Shown here piece after piece: positions 27,971 to 38,125 of a stretch of 64,000 nucleotides of DNA. Under the pieces are notes generated by a model. It was not told the origin of the DNA. It was given only the letters and a program-made list of their open reading frames with translations, and ran no database searches. The DNA is from Oscillospiraceae bacterium (GTDB taxonomy: Bacteria > Bacillota > Clostridia > Oscillospirales > Ruminococcaceae). Numbering within the stretch: the first letter of the stretch is position 1; the number at the start of each line of letters is the position of its first letter. The stretch lies in NCBI GenBank assembly GCA_017829005.1, contig JAGAJF010000068.1, positions 23,481-87,480 of the forward strand, in the 5' to 3' direction. The position numbers and the translations under genes were made by a program.

Positions 27971-30674
27971 TATTTATTTTGAAGCGGCGGCTGTCTGCTA
28001 CCTGCTTATACTTAATTTGTACATACGTTTGCAGTACAATAACACATCAATACAGAACAAGCTGTTTAAGAGACTTGCAGGGTATCTGTTTACTGCGGTG
28101 TTCCTTGATGTTATTACTGCCGTTACCATAAGCTATTCTGCTCATATTCCAAATTGGCTGAATATGATATTAAATCATGCTTATTTCGTTTCGGTGCTTG
28201 TGCTGGAATATCACTTTTTTGTATACTGTATGGTGGGAGTGTGCAGGCGGGAGCCTAAGGGAGTATTTTATCAGATATGCCGATGGATAAATATTATTAC
28301 AAATGTTATTTTGATCATAAACCTTTTTACAGGCTGTGTATTCAGCTTTTCTCCCGAGGGTGAATATGTTCACGGCGTACTGTATTATTTGTCTTATGGT
28401 GTGGCGGTATTTTTTATTATCTGCACTACCGGAGTGCTTCTCAGCGAAGCAAAGCACTTTAACAGAAATCAGAAGATATCTATCGTTCTTTACTGCATTG
28501 CAAGTCTTATAGGTCCTTTTGTGCAGATTATTTTCCCCCACGTTCTTTTCTCATTGTTTATGGTTTCTCTGGGCTTTATGATGCTGATGTTCTCATTGGA
28601 GACCCCCGATTATCAGCAGCTTACCAAAACCATGGAGGAGCTTGCAAATACAAGAGATGAAGCGGAAGAGGCTATGGGTCTGGCTCAGGCGGCTAATCAG
28701 GCGAAAAGCGACTTCTTGTCCGCAATGTCCCATGAGCTGAGAACTCCTATCAACTCCATTCTCGGCTTTAACGAGATGATAATGCAGCAGACAAATGACA
28801 CAGAAATAAAAAAATGTACCGACAACGTTCAGACAGCAGGAATGAATCTGCTATCCATCATCAACAACATTCTGGACTACACCGAGATAGAGGGCGGCAG
28901 GCTCAAAATTACAAATGCTCCCTATTCCACCCGTTCTATGCTGAGAGATGTACTTGCCTATGCGGAATACGGCACCGACAAGAGCCAGCTTGAGCTGAGA
29001 ACGAATATTGATGAAAATATCCCCTCAGAGCTTTCGGGCGATATCACAAGAATTATACAGGTCTTTGACAATGTGATATCCAATGCGGTGAAATATACCT
29101 ACAGAGGCTATGTGGAGATAGCCGTAAAATGGACGCCGGATAATGACGGCAGTGCGGGCGTGCTTTCCGCAAGGATAACCGACAGCGGCGTGGGCATCAA
29201 AAAGGAGGACCTTGCCCGTTTGTCGGAGAGCTTTACCCGTCTGGATATAAAGAAAAATCAGAATATTCAGGGCGTGGGTCTGGGTCTTTCCATTGTTACA
29301 AAGCTTTTGTACCTTATGGGAGGAAAAATATCCATTGACAGCGAATATGAAAAGGGAACCATGGTTTCCTTCGAGCTTCGTCAGCAGGTGGTAAGCAGTA
29401 TTCCCGTGGGAAAAATATCCCCTCTCGGCTCGGGTGACGTAAGCGGCGATGACGGCTACAAGTTCTGCATTCCCGAGGCAAGAATTCTCACCGTTGACGA
29501 CAACGGAATGAACAGAGAGCTTTTCAAGGGTCTTCTGAGAGACTCGGGAGCGGATATTGACGCTGTGAGCGGCGGCAGGGAAGCCATATCCCTGCTTGAG
29601 AAAAAAAGCTTTGACATTATTTTCCTCGATCATATGATGCCCGAGATGGACGGTATCGAGACCCTTCGTGTAATTAAGGACAGAGGTCTCAGCAATTCGC
29701 CTGTTGTTGTGCTTACCGCAAACACAGTTGCGGGAGCGAGAGAAATGTATCTCTCCGAGGGCTTTGACGATTATCTTGCAAAGCCTGTTACGGGAAGAAT
29801 GTTATACGGAGTGCTGAAAAAATATCTCCCTGCTGAGATGATAAAGGAGCTTCCAAAGGAACCCGAAGCTCCCGCAGAGGAGAAAAATGCTCCCAGACGG
29901 AAACGTACCGTTATGGAACGTCTGGGACAGTTCCTCGATACGGCGACAGGTCTTATCTACTGCTGTGAGGACGAGGGCTTTTACATATCAATGCTTGAGA
30001 CCTATCTTGAAAATACCCGTCTTGAGGATATGAAGAATTTCTTTGAGGAAAGAGATTTTGACAATTACCGCATTACCGTTCATTCCATAAAGAGCACCTC
30101 TCTTACCATAGGAGCTGCGGAGCTTTCGGGAGAAGCAAAGGGGCTTGAAATGGCTCAGAAATCGGGTGACATCGGCTACATCGAGGAAAATCATCAAAGA
30201 GTATACGAGATGTACGGCGAAATGCTGCAGAAGATAAAGGCTGTTCTTGACGACCCCGATGATATTCTTGGCGGCGAGGATACGGAGGAGGACAGGATAT
30301 CAAGGATACTGATAGTGGACGACGATCCCTCCTGCCTTGCCATCGCAAAGCGCACTCTTGATACAAAATTTGAGGTTATTACTGCTCTTTCCGGTGAGGA
30401 AGCTCTGAAAATACTGAGGAATGACGTTCCCGACTTAGCGGTGCTGGATATTTATATGCCCGAGATGGACGGATTTGAGCTGATGAAGCGGATAAGAGCG
30501 CAAAGCGATGTTCCTGTGGTGTTCCTTACTGCCGATTCGGACAAATCCCTTGAGGAGAAGTGCTTTAACGAGGGAGCTATGGACTTTATAACAAAGCCTG
30601 TTACAAGCACCATTCTTATCAACAGACTGAGCAGAGTCATTGAGCTTGACGAGCTTAAAAAGAGAGTTTCCTGA
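27960..30674 (+). CDS. Membrane hybrid sensor histidine kinase with two receivers and an Hpt domain
   Basis: The 904-residue protein has seven or so N-terminal spans (about 5-220), HisKA FLSAMSHELRTPINSILG, HATPase with GVGLGLSIVTKLLYLMG, receiver 1 (ILTVDDNGMN and IIFLDHMMPEMDG), an Hpt domain (ITVHSIKSTSLTIGAAEL) and a second receiver at the C-terminus (ILIVDDDPS and AVLDIYMPEMDGFEL). Translation is coupled to the preceding kinase by overlap. There is no output domain, so the phosphoryl group must be passed to a separate protein. A receiver-less Spo0A-type DNA-binding domain is encoded just downstream on the opposite strand. Confidence 0.9.
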   Translation: MLYNIYFEAAAVCYLLILNLYIRLQYNNTSIQNKLFKRLAGYLFTAVFLDVITAVTISYSAHIPNWLNMILNHAYFVSVLVLEYHFFVYCMVGVCRREPKGVFYQICRWINIITNVILIINLFTGCVFSFSPEGEYVHGVLYYLSYGVAVFFIICTTGVLLSEAKHFNRNQKISIVLYCIASLIGPFVQIIFPHVLFSLFMVSLGFMMLMFSLETPDYQQLTKTMEELANTRDEAEEAMGLAQAANQAKSDFLSAMSHELRTPINSILGFNEMIMQQTNDTEIKKCTDNVQTAGMNLLSIINNILDYTEIEGGRLKITNAPYSTRSMLRDVLAYAEYGTDKSQLELRTNIDENIPSELSGDITRIIQVFDNVISNAVKYTYRGYVEIAVKWTPDNDGSAGVLSARITDSGVGIKKEDLARLSESFTRLDIKKNQNIQGVGLGLSIVTKLLYLMGGKISIDSEYEKGTMVSFELRQQVVSSIPVGKISPLGSGDVSGDDGYKFCIPEARILTVDDNGMNRELFKGLLRDSGADIDAVSGGREAISLLEKKSFDIIFLDHMMPEMDGIETLRVIKDRGLSNSPVVVLTANTVAGAREMYLSEGFDDYLAKPVTGRMLYGVLKKYLPAEMIKELPKEPEAPAEEKNAPRRKRTVMERLGQFLDTATGLIYCCEDEGFYISMLETYLENTRLEDMKNFFEERDFDNYRITVHSIKSTSLTIGAAELSGEAKGLEMAQKSGDIGYIEENHQRVYEMYGEMLQKIKAVLDDPDDILGGEDTEEDRISRILIVDDDPSCLAIAKRTLDTKFEVITALSGEEALKILRNDVPDLAVLDIYMPEMDGFELMKRIRAQSDVPVVFLTADSDKSLEEKCFNEGAMDFITKPVTSTILINRLSRVIELDELKKRVS

Positions 30675-30681
30675 TAAAAGC

Positions 30682-30721
30682 AAACGGTGCTTCCGCCATT
30701 ACAGCGAAAGCACCGTTTTTT
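30682..30721. terminator. Shared terminator of the kinase operon and the Spo0A-like gene
   Basis: AAACGGTGCTT pairs with AAGCACCGTTT, followed by a T-run on the plus strand. It sits between convergent genes. Confidence 0.85.
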
Positions 30722-30730
30722 TAATGTTCA

Positions 30731-31180
30731 TCAGCCCTGATGCCTGCACACGTTCAGTCTCAAGCAGTCGCTGATAAGGGCGATAAGCTCGGAATTTGTG
30801 GGCTTGGAGCCGTGGAAATCTATTTTGCAGTGAAGCTTGTCCTCAATATATGCCACGTCACCGTCTCCCCTGTCCCATGCCGAGGAAATTGCGTGCCTGA
30901 TGGCTCTTTCAACTCTGGTGGGGGTGGTGCCGTTAGTGCGTGCCACAGCGGGGTAAAGCTCCTTTGTTATGCTGTCAAGGATAGTCATATCCTCCACCGC
31001 AAGCATTACGGCGTTTCTCAGATATCTGTAGCCCTTTATATTTGCGGGAATGCCTATGCGCTGGATTATTTCGGTTACAACAGGTTCCATACTGTCTGTT
31101 CTTTCGGGGATATGTCCGCCCCAGGGCAGCGTTCCGAAGCCCTGCTCACTTGAATATAATGTTGACATAAATATGATCAT
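30731..31180 (-). CDS. Receiver-less Spo0A C-terminal DNA-binding domain protein
   Basis: The 149-residue protein is the Spo0A effector domain alone: IGIPANIKGYRYLRNAVMLA, KELYPAVARTNGTTPTRVER, AIRHAISSAWDRGD and KPTNSELIALISDCLRL, all colinear with Spo0A. The phospho-receiver that makes Spo0A responsive is missing; the first 30 residues are short and unrelated. Spo0A binds TGTCGAA-type boxes. As a stand-alone domain it could act unphosphorylated or compete with full-length Spo0A. It faces the hybrid kinases across a shared terminator. Two ATGs (31180, 31168) are possible. Confidence 0.88.
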   Translation of the reverse strand: MIIFMSTLYSSEQGFGTLPWGGHIPERTDSMEPVVTEIIQRIGIPANIKGYRYLRNAVMLAVEDMTILDSITKELYPAVARTNGTTPTRVERAIRHAISSAWDRGDGDVAYIEDKLHCKIDFHGSKPTNSELIALISDCLRLNVCRHQG

Positions 31181-31194
31181 TCCTTTCCTTGGAG

Positions 31195-31228
31195 TTTTGT
31201 TTCTTTGGCGTCAGACAAAGAAACAAAA
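31195..31228. other. Perfect 13-bp hairpin in the leader of the Spo0A-like gene
   Basis: TTTTGTTTCTTTG (31195-31207) pairs perfectly with CAAAGAAACAAAA (31216-31228) around an 8-base loop. It lies 15 bases upstream of the 31180 start, just ahead of the ribosome site, and could affect translation or end transcription from the right. Confidence 0.5.
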
Positions 31229-31879
31229 TTATATCCTCCTGCTTACAAAAAAGATAAATTTTTCATTTTCCCGATGTTATATTCTTTCTCTCTGTTATTC
31301 TCCGCTTTATCTATTCCTCTGACAAGCATATGCTTTATGCGACTATAATAACATTTATTTCACGATATGTCAACACATTTTGCATATAAGCTTTCGACAT
31401 AATCAAGATTTTATTAATATTTATATTTTCCTGAAAGTGTGTTGATACAGAAAACCATATATTGACTGTTTATGAATTTTACCTTTTTGGAAAAACATAA
31501 ATGACCGGCTTATCCTCTGAATATGTCAGTATTTCAGGGATAACCAATATTTTTTCTAAGCTGATGTGGATATTATAAGATTAACAAGTGTTTATATAGA
31601 TTTATTAAAAATATTAACGTCTTAACAGGCATTTAGCAAAACAGGTTAAGTTAAACTGATATAAATGATACATACTATGTTAAAATATAAACGTTTGCGA
31701 AAGTCTACATTTTACATAATGTTTACACTACAAATTACATAGGATATATCAAATTACAGGGTCACAATAATGAGACTTTCCTTTATCTGACGATTTATTA
31801 CACATATTTCAATAAAAAGACATAATTATATAGTATAATAAATTTATGTATATTTAAATTCTTTTGGAGGTAACTTAAA
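31229..31879. other. AT-rich intergenic region ahead of mscL
   Basis: About 650 bases with no convincing gene. A -10 like TATAAT is at 31834-31839 without a good -35. I recognise no riboswitch or small RNA. Confidence 0.5.
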
Positions 31880-32320
31880 ATGGCAGAGAAAAAAGGTCTT
31901 ATTGCAGAATTCAAGGAATTTATCGCAAAGGGAAACGTTATGAATCTGGCTGTGGGCGTTATTATCGGTGCAGCGTTCCAGAACATCGTTTCATCACTTA
32001 CAAGCAGCTTTATCAATCCCCTCATCGCACTGGTCACGGGCGGCTGTGAGAGGGACGAGGCAGGAAACCTTATCCTTGTGGGCGGACAGTTTACCATAAA
32101 CGGCGTTGCCTTCGATTACGGCTCGTTTATTTCTGCCGTTCTCAACTTCCTTATTATGGCGGTTATCCTTTTTACTATGGTAAAGGGTGTCAACAAGCTT
32201 ATGGAAGTAGGCAAGAAGAAGGAGGAGGAGCCTGAGCCCGAGCCTCCCGCTGAGCCTGAGCCTACCGCCGAGGAGCTTCTTCTTACCGAGATAAGAGATA
32301 TCCTCAAGGAGAAAAACTGA
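31880..32320 (+). CDS. mscL: Large-conductance mechanosensitive channel
   Basis: The 146-residue protein has the MscL layout: FKEFIAKGNVMNLAVGVIIG leading the first span, a periplasmic-side loop, the second span FLIMAVILFTMVKGVNKL and a C-terminal helix ELLLTEIRDILKEKN. It opens under membrane tension to release solutes on osmotic downshock. A Pro/Glu repeat (EEEPEPEPPAEPEPTAEE) lengthens the link to the C-terminal bundle. GGAGGT lies 12 bases ahead of the ATG. Confidence 0.95.
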   Translation: MAEKKGLIAEFKEFIAKGNVMNLAVGVIIGAAFQNIVSSLTSSFINPLIALVTGGCERDEAGNLILVGGQFTINGVAFDYGSFISAVLNFLIMAVILFTMVKGVNKLMEVGKKKEEEPEPEPPAEPEPTAEELLLTEIRDILKEKN

Positions 32321-32390
32321 GAAAGACAAATTGCACAAAAAAAGCCTTTATGACCATTACATATTCTAACTGCAAATTTTATATTCCCAC

Positions 32391-32419
32391 TTGAAATCGG
32401 GGACTGTTTGTAGTAAAAT
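32391..32419 (+). promoter_or_regulatory. guaB promoter
   Basis: TTGAAA (32391-32396) and TAAAAT (32414-32419) with a 17-bp spacer, 54 bases upstream of the chosen guaB start. Confidence 0.6.
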
Positions 32420-32442
32420 ATAAAAAATACCTATACGACTGA

Positions 32443-33948
<1,506 letters not shown>

Positions 33949-33963
33949 AAGGAGAGTTTTACT

Positions 33964-34185
33964 ATGGATATCAAGGCTAAGATCGAAGAAATCGCCGCAA
34001 AGGTCAAGGCTGACCCCGATTTTCTGGGGGAATTTCAGGCAGACCCCGTTAAGGCTGTTGAGAAGATCACAGGCACAGACCTGCCCGATGATGTGATAAA
34101 TCCCATTATTGAGGGAGTTAAGGCTAAAATTACGGCGGATAACGTCAAGGGTATGCTTGGCGGACTTTTCGGTGCAAAGAAATAA
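33964..34185 (+). CDS. Small acidic/helical 73-aa protein with RiPP-leader-like pattern
   Basis: The protein reads as two helices with DPDFLGEFQADPVKAVEKI then TGTDLPDDVINPIIEGVKAK and a Gly-rich end MLGGLFGAKK. The (DP)xFxxxFxxDPxxAvexixGxdLPdd pattern recalls the nitrile-hydratase/Nif11-type leader peptides of RiPP precursors, including a GG near the C-terminus, but no core peptide follows and no maturation enzyme is nearby. It follows guaB by 15 bases and ends in a terminator, so it is probably co-transcribed with guaB. Function is unknown. Confidence 0.75.
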   Translation: MDIKAKIEEIAAKVKADPDFLGEFQADPVKAVEKITGTDLPDDVINPIIEGVKAKITADNVKGMLGGLFGAKK

Positions 34186-34192
34186 TTTTATT

Positions 34193-34223
34193 CGGAGCGG
34201 AGATGTTTCTTCGCTCCGTTTTT
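34193..34223 (+). terminator. Terminator of the guaB operon
   Basis: CGGAGCG and CGCTCCG pair around a 12-base loop, followed by TTTTT. Confidence 0.85.
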
Positions 34224-34306
34224 GCAAATTTTGACTATTCCATATTGTTGATATAATTCGTTTAATTACATATGGTATAATACTAATAGTATTATTTATA
34301 ATAAAA

Positions 34307-34356
34307 ATACAAATTGTGATACTGTAATATTATCATAAAAATATACAAATTGTATA
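34307..34356. promoter_or_regulatory. Twin TACAA-A-TTGTA dyads ahead of the NAD-salvage genes
   Basis: TATACAAATTGTATA at 34342-34356 is a perfect odd palindrome; ATACAAATTGTGAT at about 34307-34320 is a near copy 35 bp upstream. They precede the nicotinamidase-like gene by 16 bases or more and look like repressor sites. Confidence 0.5.
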
Positions 34357-34372
34357 GAAAGGGCGTATAATT

Positions 34373-35041
34373 ATGAAATTCACGGAAAAGCCTATGGAAC
34401 GCATTACCGTCGAGGCAGAGGATATGATAAAGGAAATAAGCACTCTTGAGCCTGTGAGCATTTCAAAGCTTGACAGCGGCAGCACAATGGCGGTTTTTGT
34501 TGATATCATCAACGGATTTATAAACGAGGGAGCAATGGCTTCGGAAAGAGTGGGAGATATTATTCCCGAAAATGCAAGGCTTTTGAAAATCTGCAATGAG
34601 AAAGGTATCCTCACCACCGCATTTGCCGACTGCCACGAGAAAAACGCTGCCGAATTTGCTTCATTTCCGCCCCATTGCGTAAAGGGTACACGTGAGTCGG
34701 AAATTGTGGAAGAATTAAAGGAGCAGGGTGGATATATCCTCATTCCCAAAAACTCCACAAACGGCTTTAATGAGCAGAAATTCAGAGACCTAATTGAGTG
34801 CCACCCCGAGATATGCACCTTTATCGTTACGGGTGACTGCACAGATATATGCGTATTGCAGTTCTGCCTTGCCTTGAAAACCTATTTCACCGCACAGGAC
34901 AGGCTTGTTAAGATAATTGTTCCCATCTCCTGCGTGGAAACCTATGACGCACCCTTCCACAGCAGCGATTTTGCTAATCTTGCGGCTTACAAGCTTTTAA
35001 AGGACAGCGGTATTACATTTGTGAGCGGTATTTCGGGATAA
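34373..35041 (+). CDS. Isochorismatase-family cysteine hydrolase (nicotinamidase-like)
   Basis: The 222-residue protein shows the family's catalytic set: Asp in MAVFVDIINGF, Lys in ILIPKNSTNGF, and Cys in VTGDCTDICVLQF preceded by the cis-peptide region. Nicotinamidase turns nicotinamide into nicotinate, which the nicotinate phosphoribosyltransferase two genes on then uses. That pairing supports a PncA role, though the family also includes other amidases. GAAAGGG lies upstream of the ATG. Twin dyads in the leader may control it. Confidence 0.82.
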   Translation: MKFTEKPMERITVEAEDMIKEISTLEPVSISKLDSGSTMAVFVDIINGFINEGAMASERVGDIIPENARLLKICNEKGILTTAFADCHEKNAAEFASFPPHCVKGTRESEIVEELKEQGGYILIPKNSTNGFNEQKFRDLIECHPEICTFIVTGDCTDICVLQFCLALKTYFTAQDRLVKIIVPISCVETYDAPFHSSDFANLAAYKLLKDSGITFVSGISG

Positions 35042-35119
35042 TTTTTTGCAATTTATGTGACATATTTTGCCCTCGTCGGTTGTTTTTCTATTATAAAGAC
35101 TTTAAATGGAGGTATACCG

Positions 35120-36457
35120 ATGAAAAAAGCTATTTCAATAATACTCGCCTGCGCTGTGATATCAATGTCCGCTCCTGTCGCACTTGCAAAGGAATATACC
35201 GTATATGACAGCCTTACATTTACAAGGGGGGCTGTTGAGGTCAATGACGAAAAGGACGGGCTTTACAGCTCGGGTGACAGAATGGTGAAGGTAAAGGACG
35301 GTGAAATATCCCCCTACACAGGCTTTGCCAAGACTAAAAAGGGAACCTATTGCTACAAGGACGGTATCAAGTGGACAGGCTGGTACAAGCAGGGCGGCAA
35401 ATGGTATTACTTTGACCCCGAGAATGACGGTCTGAAAGCCCTGAAAACCGCCAAAACTCCCTTGGGAACATATTATCTTGATGAAAACGGCGTATGGAAC
35501 GGAAAGCTGTCTAAATCGGCAAAATGTCCCGAAGATTTCGGCTATTCATTTCATTTCGGCGGCGGTGAATCTATCGAATATTACTTCTCCACAAAGGACG
35601 GAAGGCTTTGCAGAGATGCTTATATTGACGGTATCAAGACCGAAAAGGATATAAAAATATCCTCACAGGATTTGCATATAATATATGATACTTTCAAATC
35701 AAGCGGTGCGGAAAGCTTTGATTCTGCGGAAGTAATAAAATCTATGGATATTGAGAGCGAGCCGCCGACGGATATGCCGAGCTACTTATTTGAATGGTAT
35801 TCGGGAGATGAATACAAAGGCGGAATCAGCGGAGATACCGTTATATTCAGCTACGCATATTACTCACGGAGCGAGGAAGTAAGAAAGCTTGCGGGGCTGA
35901 TGCGGTTTTCACGTATGTATTTGGAGAGCTGTCCCGAATATCAGCAGATAATAGCGGAGGAAAATGCGTATGCCGAGGCTCATAAATATAACGAAGTGCC
36001 TTTTGAAGAGCTTGATGAAGTAAAAACGTCAGCCGGGGATATTTACAAATTCAGAGGACATTCATCTCCGAGCGGCGGACGGGCTATGCTTATCACCTCA
36101 AAGGCTGAAATGAACGAGCTTATTTCACAGCTGAAAAAGGAGGGGATCGGCGAAAATTCAAAGCTTATTAAGAGACTTTCGGCATATTCCGAAAAATATT
36201 TTGAGAAAAATGCTGTAGTTTTCGGGGACTGCAATGCAGGCTCAGGCTCTGTCAAGCCCCTTGACCCGAAAATTTATGAGGGATATTCAAGAATTTATCT
36301 TGATATGACTTTAGAATATCCCGAATGTTATACAGATGATGAATGCTATATTGCTGCTGTGGCGGAGGCTTCAAAAAAGCAGCTTGGCTGTGAAAATGAA
36401 AAGCCTTCGGTTGTATGGCGGCGGACACGAATAAATTATGAAGGGAACGAATGGTAA
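35120..36457 (+). CDS. Secreted protein with cell-wall-binding-type repeats
   Basis: From 35120 (MKKAISIILACAVISMSAPV, GGAGG upstream) the 445-residue protein has a signal peptide cut near ALA-KEY. Residues about 70-140 contain Trp/Tyr/Gly-rich repeats such as WTGWYKQGGKWYYFDPEND and GTYYLDENGVWNG, like choline- or glucan-binding repeats. The remaining 300 residues are an unrecognised domain. It lies between the two NAD-salvage genes and its stop overlaps the start of pncB (TAATG), so all three may be one transcript, an unusual mix. Confidence 0.75.
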   Translation: MKKAISIILACAVISMSAPVALAKEYTVYDSLTFTRGAVEVNDEKDGLYSSGDRMVKVKDGEISPYTGFAKTKKGTYCYKDGIKWTGWYKQGGKWYYFDPENDGLKALKTAKTPLGTYYLDENGVWNGKLSKSAKCPEDFGYSFHFGGGESIEYYFSTKDGRLCRDAYIDGIKTEKDIKISSQDLHIIYDTFKSSGAESFDSAEVIKSMDIESEPPTDMPSYLFEWYSGDEYKGGISGDTVIFSYAYYSRSEEVRKLAGLMRFSRMYLESCPEYQQIIAEENAYAEAHKYNEVPFEELDEVKTSAGDIYKFRGHSSPSGGRAMLITSKAEMNELISQLKKEGIGENSKLIKRLSAYSEKYFEKNAVVFGDCNAGSGSVKPLDPKIYEGYSRIYLDMTLEYPECYTDDECYIAAVAEASKKQLGCENEKPSVVWRRTRINYEGNEW

Positions 36458-37890
36458 TGAATGAAAGAAATCTCACTCTCCTTACCGATTTTTACGAGCT
36501 GACAATGGGTAACGGCTACCTTGAAAACGGTATCGGAGACAATATCTGCTGCTTTGACCTCTATTTCAGAAAAGTCCCCGATAACGGCGGCTTTGCGGTG
36601 ATGTGCGGTCTGGAGCAGGCTATTGACTACATCAAAAATCTCCGCTTTTCCGAGGAGGATATTAAGTTTCTGCGGGAAAAGAAGATTTTTTCCGAAAAAT
36701 TTCTCGGATATCTCAGAGATTTTAAATTTACCTGCGATATATGGGCTGTTCCCGAGGGTACGCCTGTATTTCCCAATGAGCCGCTTATAATAGTAAAGGG
36801 TCCCGCAATTCAGGCTCAGCTTGTGGAAACCATGCTGCTTTTATGCATAAATCATCAGAGCCTTATTGCCACAAAGGCGGCGAGGATAGTAAAGGCGGCT
36901 GACGGAAGACCTGTTATGGAATTCGGCTCAAGGCGTGCTCAGGGCTTTGATGGTGCGGTATACGGCGCAAGAGCTGCCTATATCGGCGGCTGCTGCGGAA
37001 CTGCCTGCACCATTTCCGACAAGGAGATGGGCACTCCCGCTCTGGGAACTATGGCTCACAGCTGGGTGCAGATGTTTGACTCGGAGCTTGAGGCGTTCAG
37101 GGCATATGCCAAGTGCTATCCCGACTCCTGCACTCTTCTTGTGGACACCTACAATGTGCTTAAATCGGGTATTCCCAATGCAATTACGGTGTTTAATGAG
37201 CTTAAAGCGGCGGGTCACAAGCCTGCGGGAATACGCATTGACAGCGGAGATATCACATATCTTACCAAAAAGGCAAGGAAAATGCTTGATGAGGCAGGTT
37301 TCCCCGAGGCTAAGATATGCATTTCAAACTCTCTTGACGAATATATCATTCAGGATATTTTAAGGCAGGGTGCTAAAATTGACAGCTTCGGCGTTGGGGA
37401 GCGGCTCATCACATCACGGAGCGAGCCTGTTTTCGGCGGCGTTTATAAGCTTACCGCTGCCGAAAAGGACGGGGAGCTTATCCCGAAGATAAAGCTTTCG
37501 GAGAATGTGGCAAAAATAACAACTCCCGATTTCAAGGAGCTGTGGAGATTTTACGACAAGTCCACGGGCAAGGCTATGGCTGACCTTATCACCTGCTATG
37601 GCGAGGAAATTGATGACAGCAAGCCTATTACAATCTTTGATCCCGACCACCCCTACAAGAAAAAGACTCTTACCGATTTCACCGCAAAAAAGCTTCACGT
37701 GAAGATATTCCACAAGGGCAACTGCGTCTACACCTCCCCCACCGCCACCGAGATAAGAAGCTTCTGCGCCGCTCAGCTTGACACCCTCTGGGACGAGGTA
37801 AAGCGTTTTGAAAATCCACATGAGTATTATGTTGACCTGTCGAAGAAGCTTTGGGACAAGAAGAACGAGCTTTTGAATGAGATGGGTTAA
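36457..37890 (+). CDS. pncB: Nicotinate phosphoribosyltransferase
   Basis: The 477-residue enzyme has LLTDFYELTMGNGYLENG at the start, FGSRRAQGFDGAVYGARAAY in the middle and IRIDSGDITYLTKKARKMLD for PRPP/active-site contacts. It makes nicotinate mononucleotide from nicotinate and PRPP with ATP. The ATG at 36457 overlaps the upstream stop by one base; an ATG at 36451 is in frame. It completes the nicotinamide-to-NAD salvage route with the nicotinamidase-like protein. Confidence 0.95.
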   Translation: MNERNLTLLTDFYELTMGNGYLENGIGDNICCFDLYFRKVPDNGGFAVMCGLEQAIDYIKNLRFSEEDIKFLREKKIFSEKFLGYLRDFKFTCDIWAVPEGTPVFPNEPLIIVKGPAIQAQLVETMLLLCINHQSLIATKAARIVKAADGRPVMEFGSRRAQGFDGAVYGARAAYIGGCCGTACTISDKEMGTPALGTMAHSWVQMFDSELEAFRAYAKCYPDSCTLLVDTYNVLKSGIPNAITVFNELKAAGHKPAGIRIDSGDITYLTKKARKMLDEAGFPEAKICISNSLDEYIIQDILRQGAKIDSFGVGERLITSRSEPVFGGVYKLTAAEKDGELIPKIKLSENVAKITTPDFKELWRFYDKSTGKAMADLITCYGEEIDDSKPITIFDPDHPYKKKTLTDFTAKKLHVKIFHKGNCVYTSPTATEIRSFCAAQLDTLWDEVKRFENPHEYYVDLSKKLWDKKNELLNEMG

Positions 37891-37906
37891 AAATTTTATT
37901 ATACTA

Positions 37907-37935
37907 TTGACTTTGCAATATTTTTTGAGTATAAT
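37907..37935 (+). promoter_or_regulatory. Promoter of the type III toxin-antitoxin locus
   Basis: TTGACT (37907-37912) and TATAAT (37930-37935) with a 17-bp spacer. Transcription would begin near 37942, about 30 bases before the first antitoxin repeat. Confidence 0.8.
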
Positions 37936-37941
37936 ATAAGT

Positions 37942-38076
37942 AAGGAATCATTCTGTAATGGATTGAAATTCCTTTTGAATGTTTGTCGTTTCCGGATATA
38001 CGACTGATAAAAAGTCCGGTTCAAATGTTTGTCGTTACCGAATATACGACTAATAAAAGGTTCGGCTCAAATATTT
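37942..38076 (+). ncRNA. Type III antitoxin RNA with 46-nt tandem repeats (CptI/TenpI-like)
   Basis: A 46-bp unit occurs at 37972-38017 and 38018-38063, with a partial third copy from 38064. Both full units contain AATGTTTGTCGTT followed by ATATACGACT and ATAAAA; GTCGT and ACGAC can pair inside each unit. The array is flanked by a consensus promoter and an intrinsic terminator and lies directly upstream of a ToxN/AbiQ-type toxin gene. In known type III systems the toxin cuts the repeat RNA into units that fold as pseudoknots and inhibit it. Transcript ends are inferred. Confidence 0.82.
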
Positions 38077-38103
38077 TAGCCCTGCTCTTTTTGAGTGGGG
38101 CTA
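38077..38103 (+). terminator. Regulatory terminator between antitoxin repeats and toxin
   Basis: TAGCCCTGCTC and GAGTGGGGCTA form an 11-bp stem (two G-T pairs) with a TTTTT loop, followed by TTTGTTT. It sits exactly where type III loci have the terminator that limits toxin expression. Confidence 0.85.
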
Positions 38104-38125
38104 TTTGTTTAAAAGGATGAATTAA

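Noticed and set aside
30731-31180. Full-length Spo0A
   Set aside because: Only the effector domain is present; no receiver Asp motif occurs in frame upstream.
33964-34185. Acyl carrier protein
   Set aside because: No DSL phosphopantetheine site.
37972-38073. CRISPR array
   Set aside because: The 46-bp repeats are directly adjacent without spacers, only 2.2 copies occur, and a promoter, terminator and ToxN-like gene frame them.
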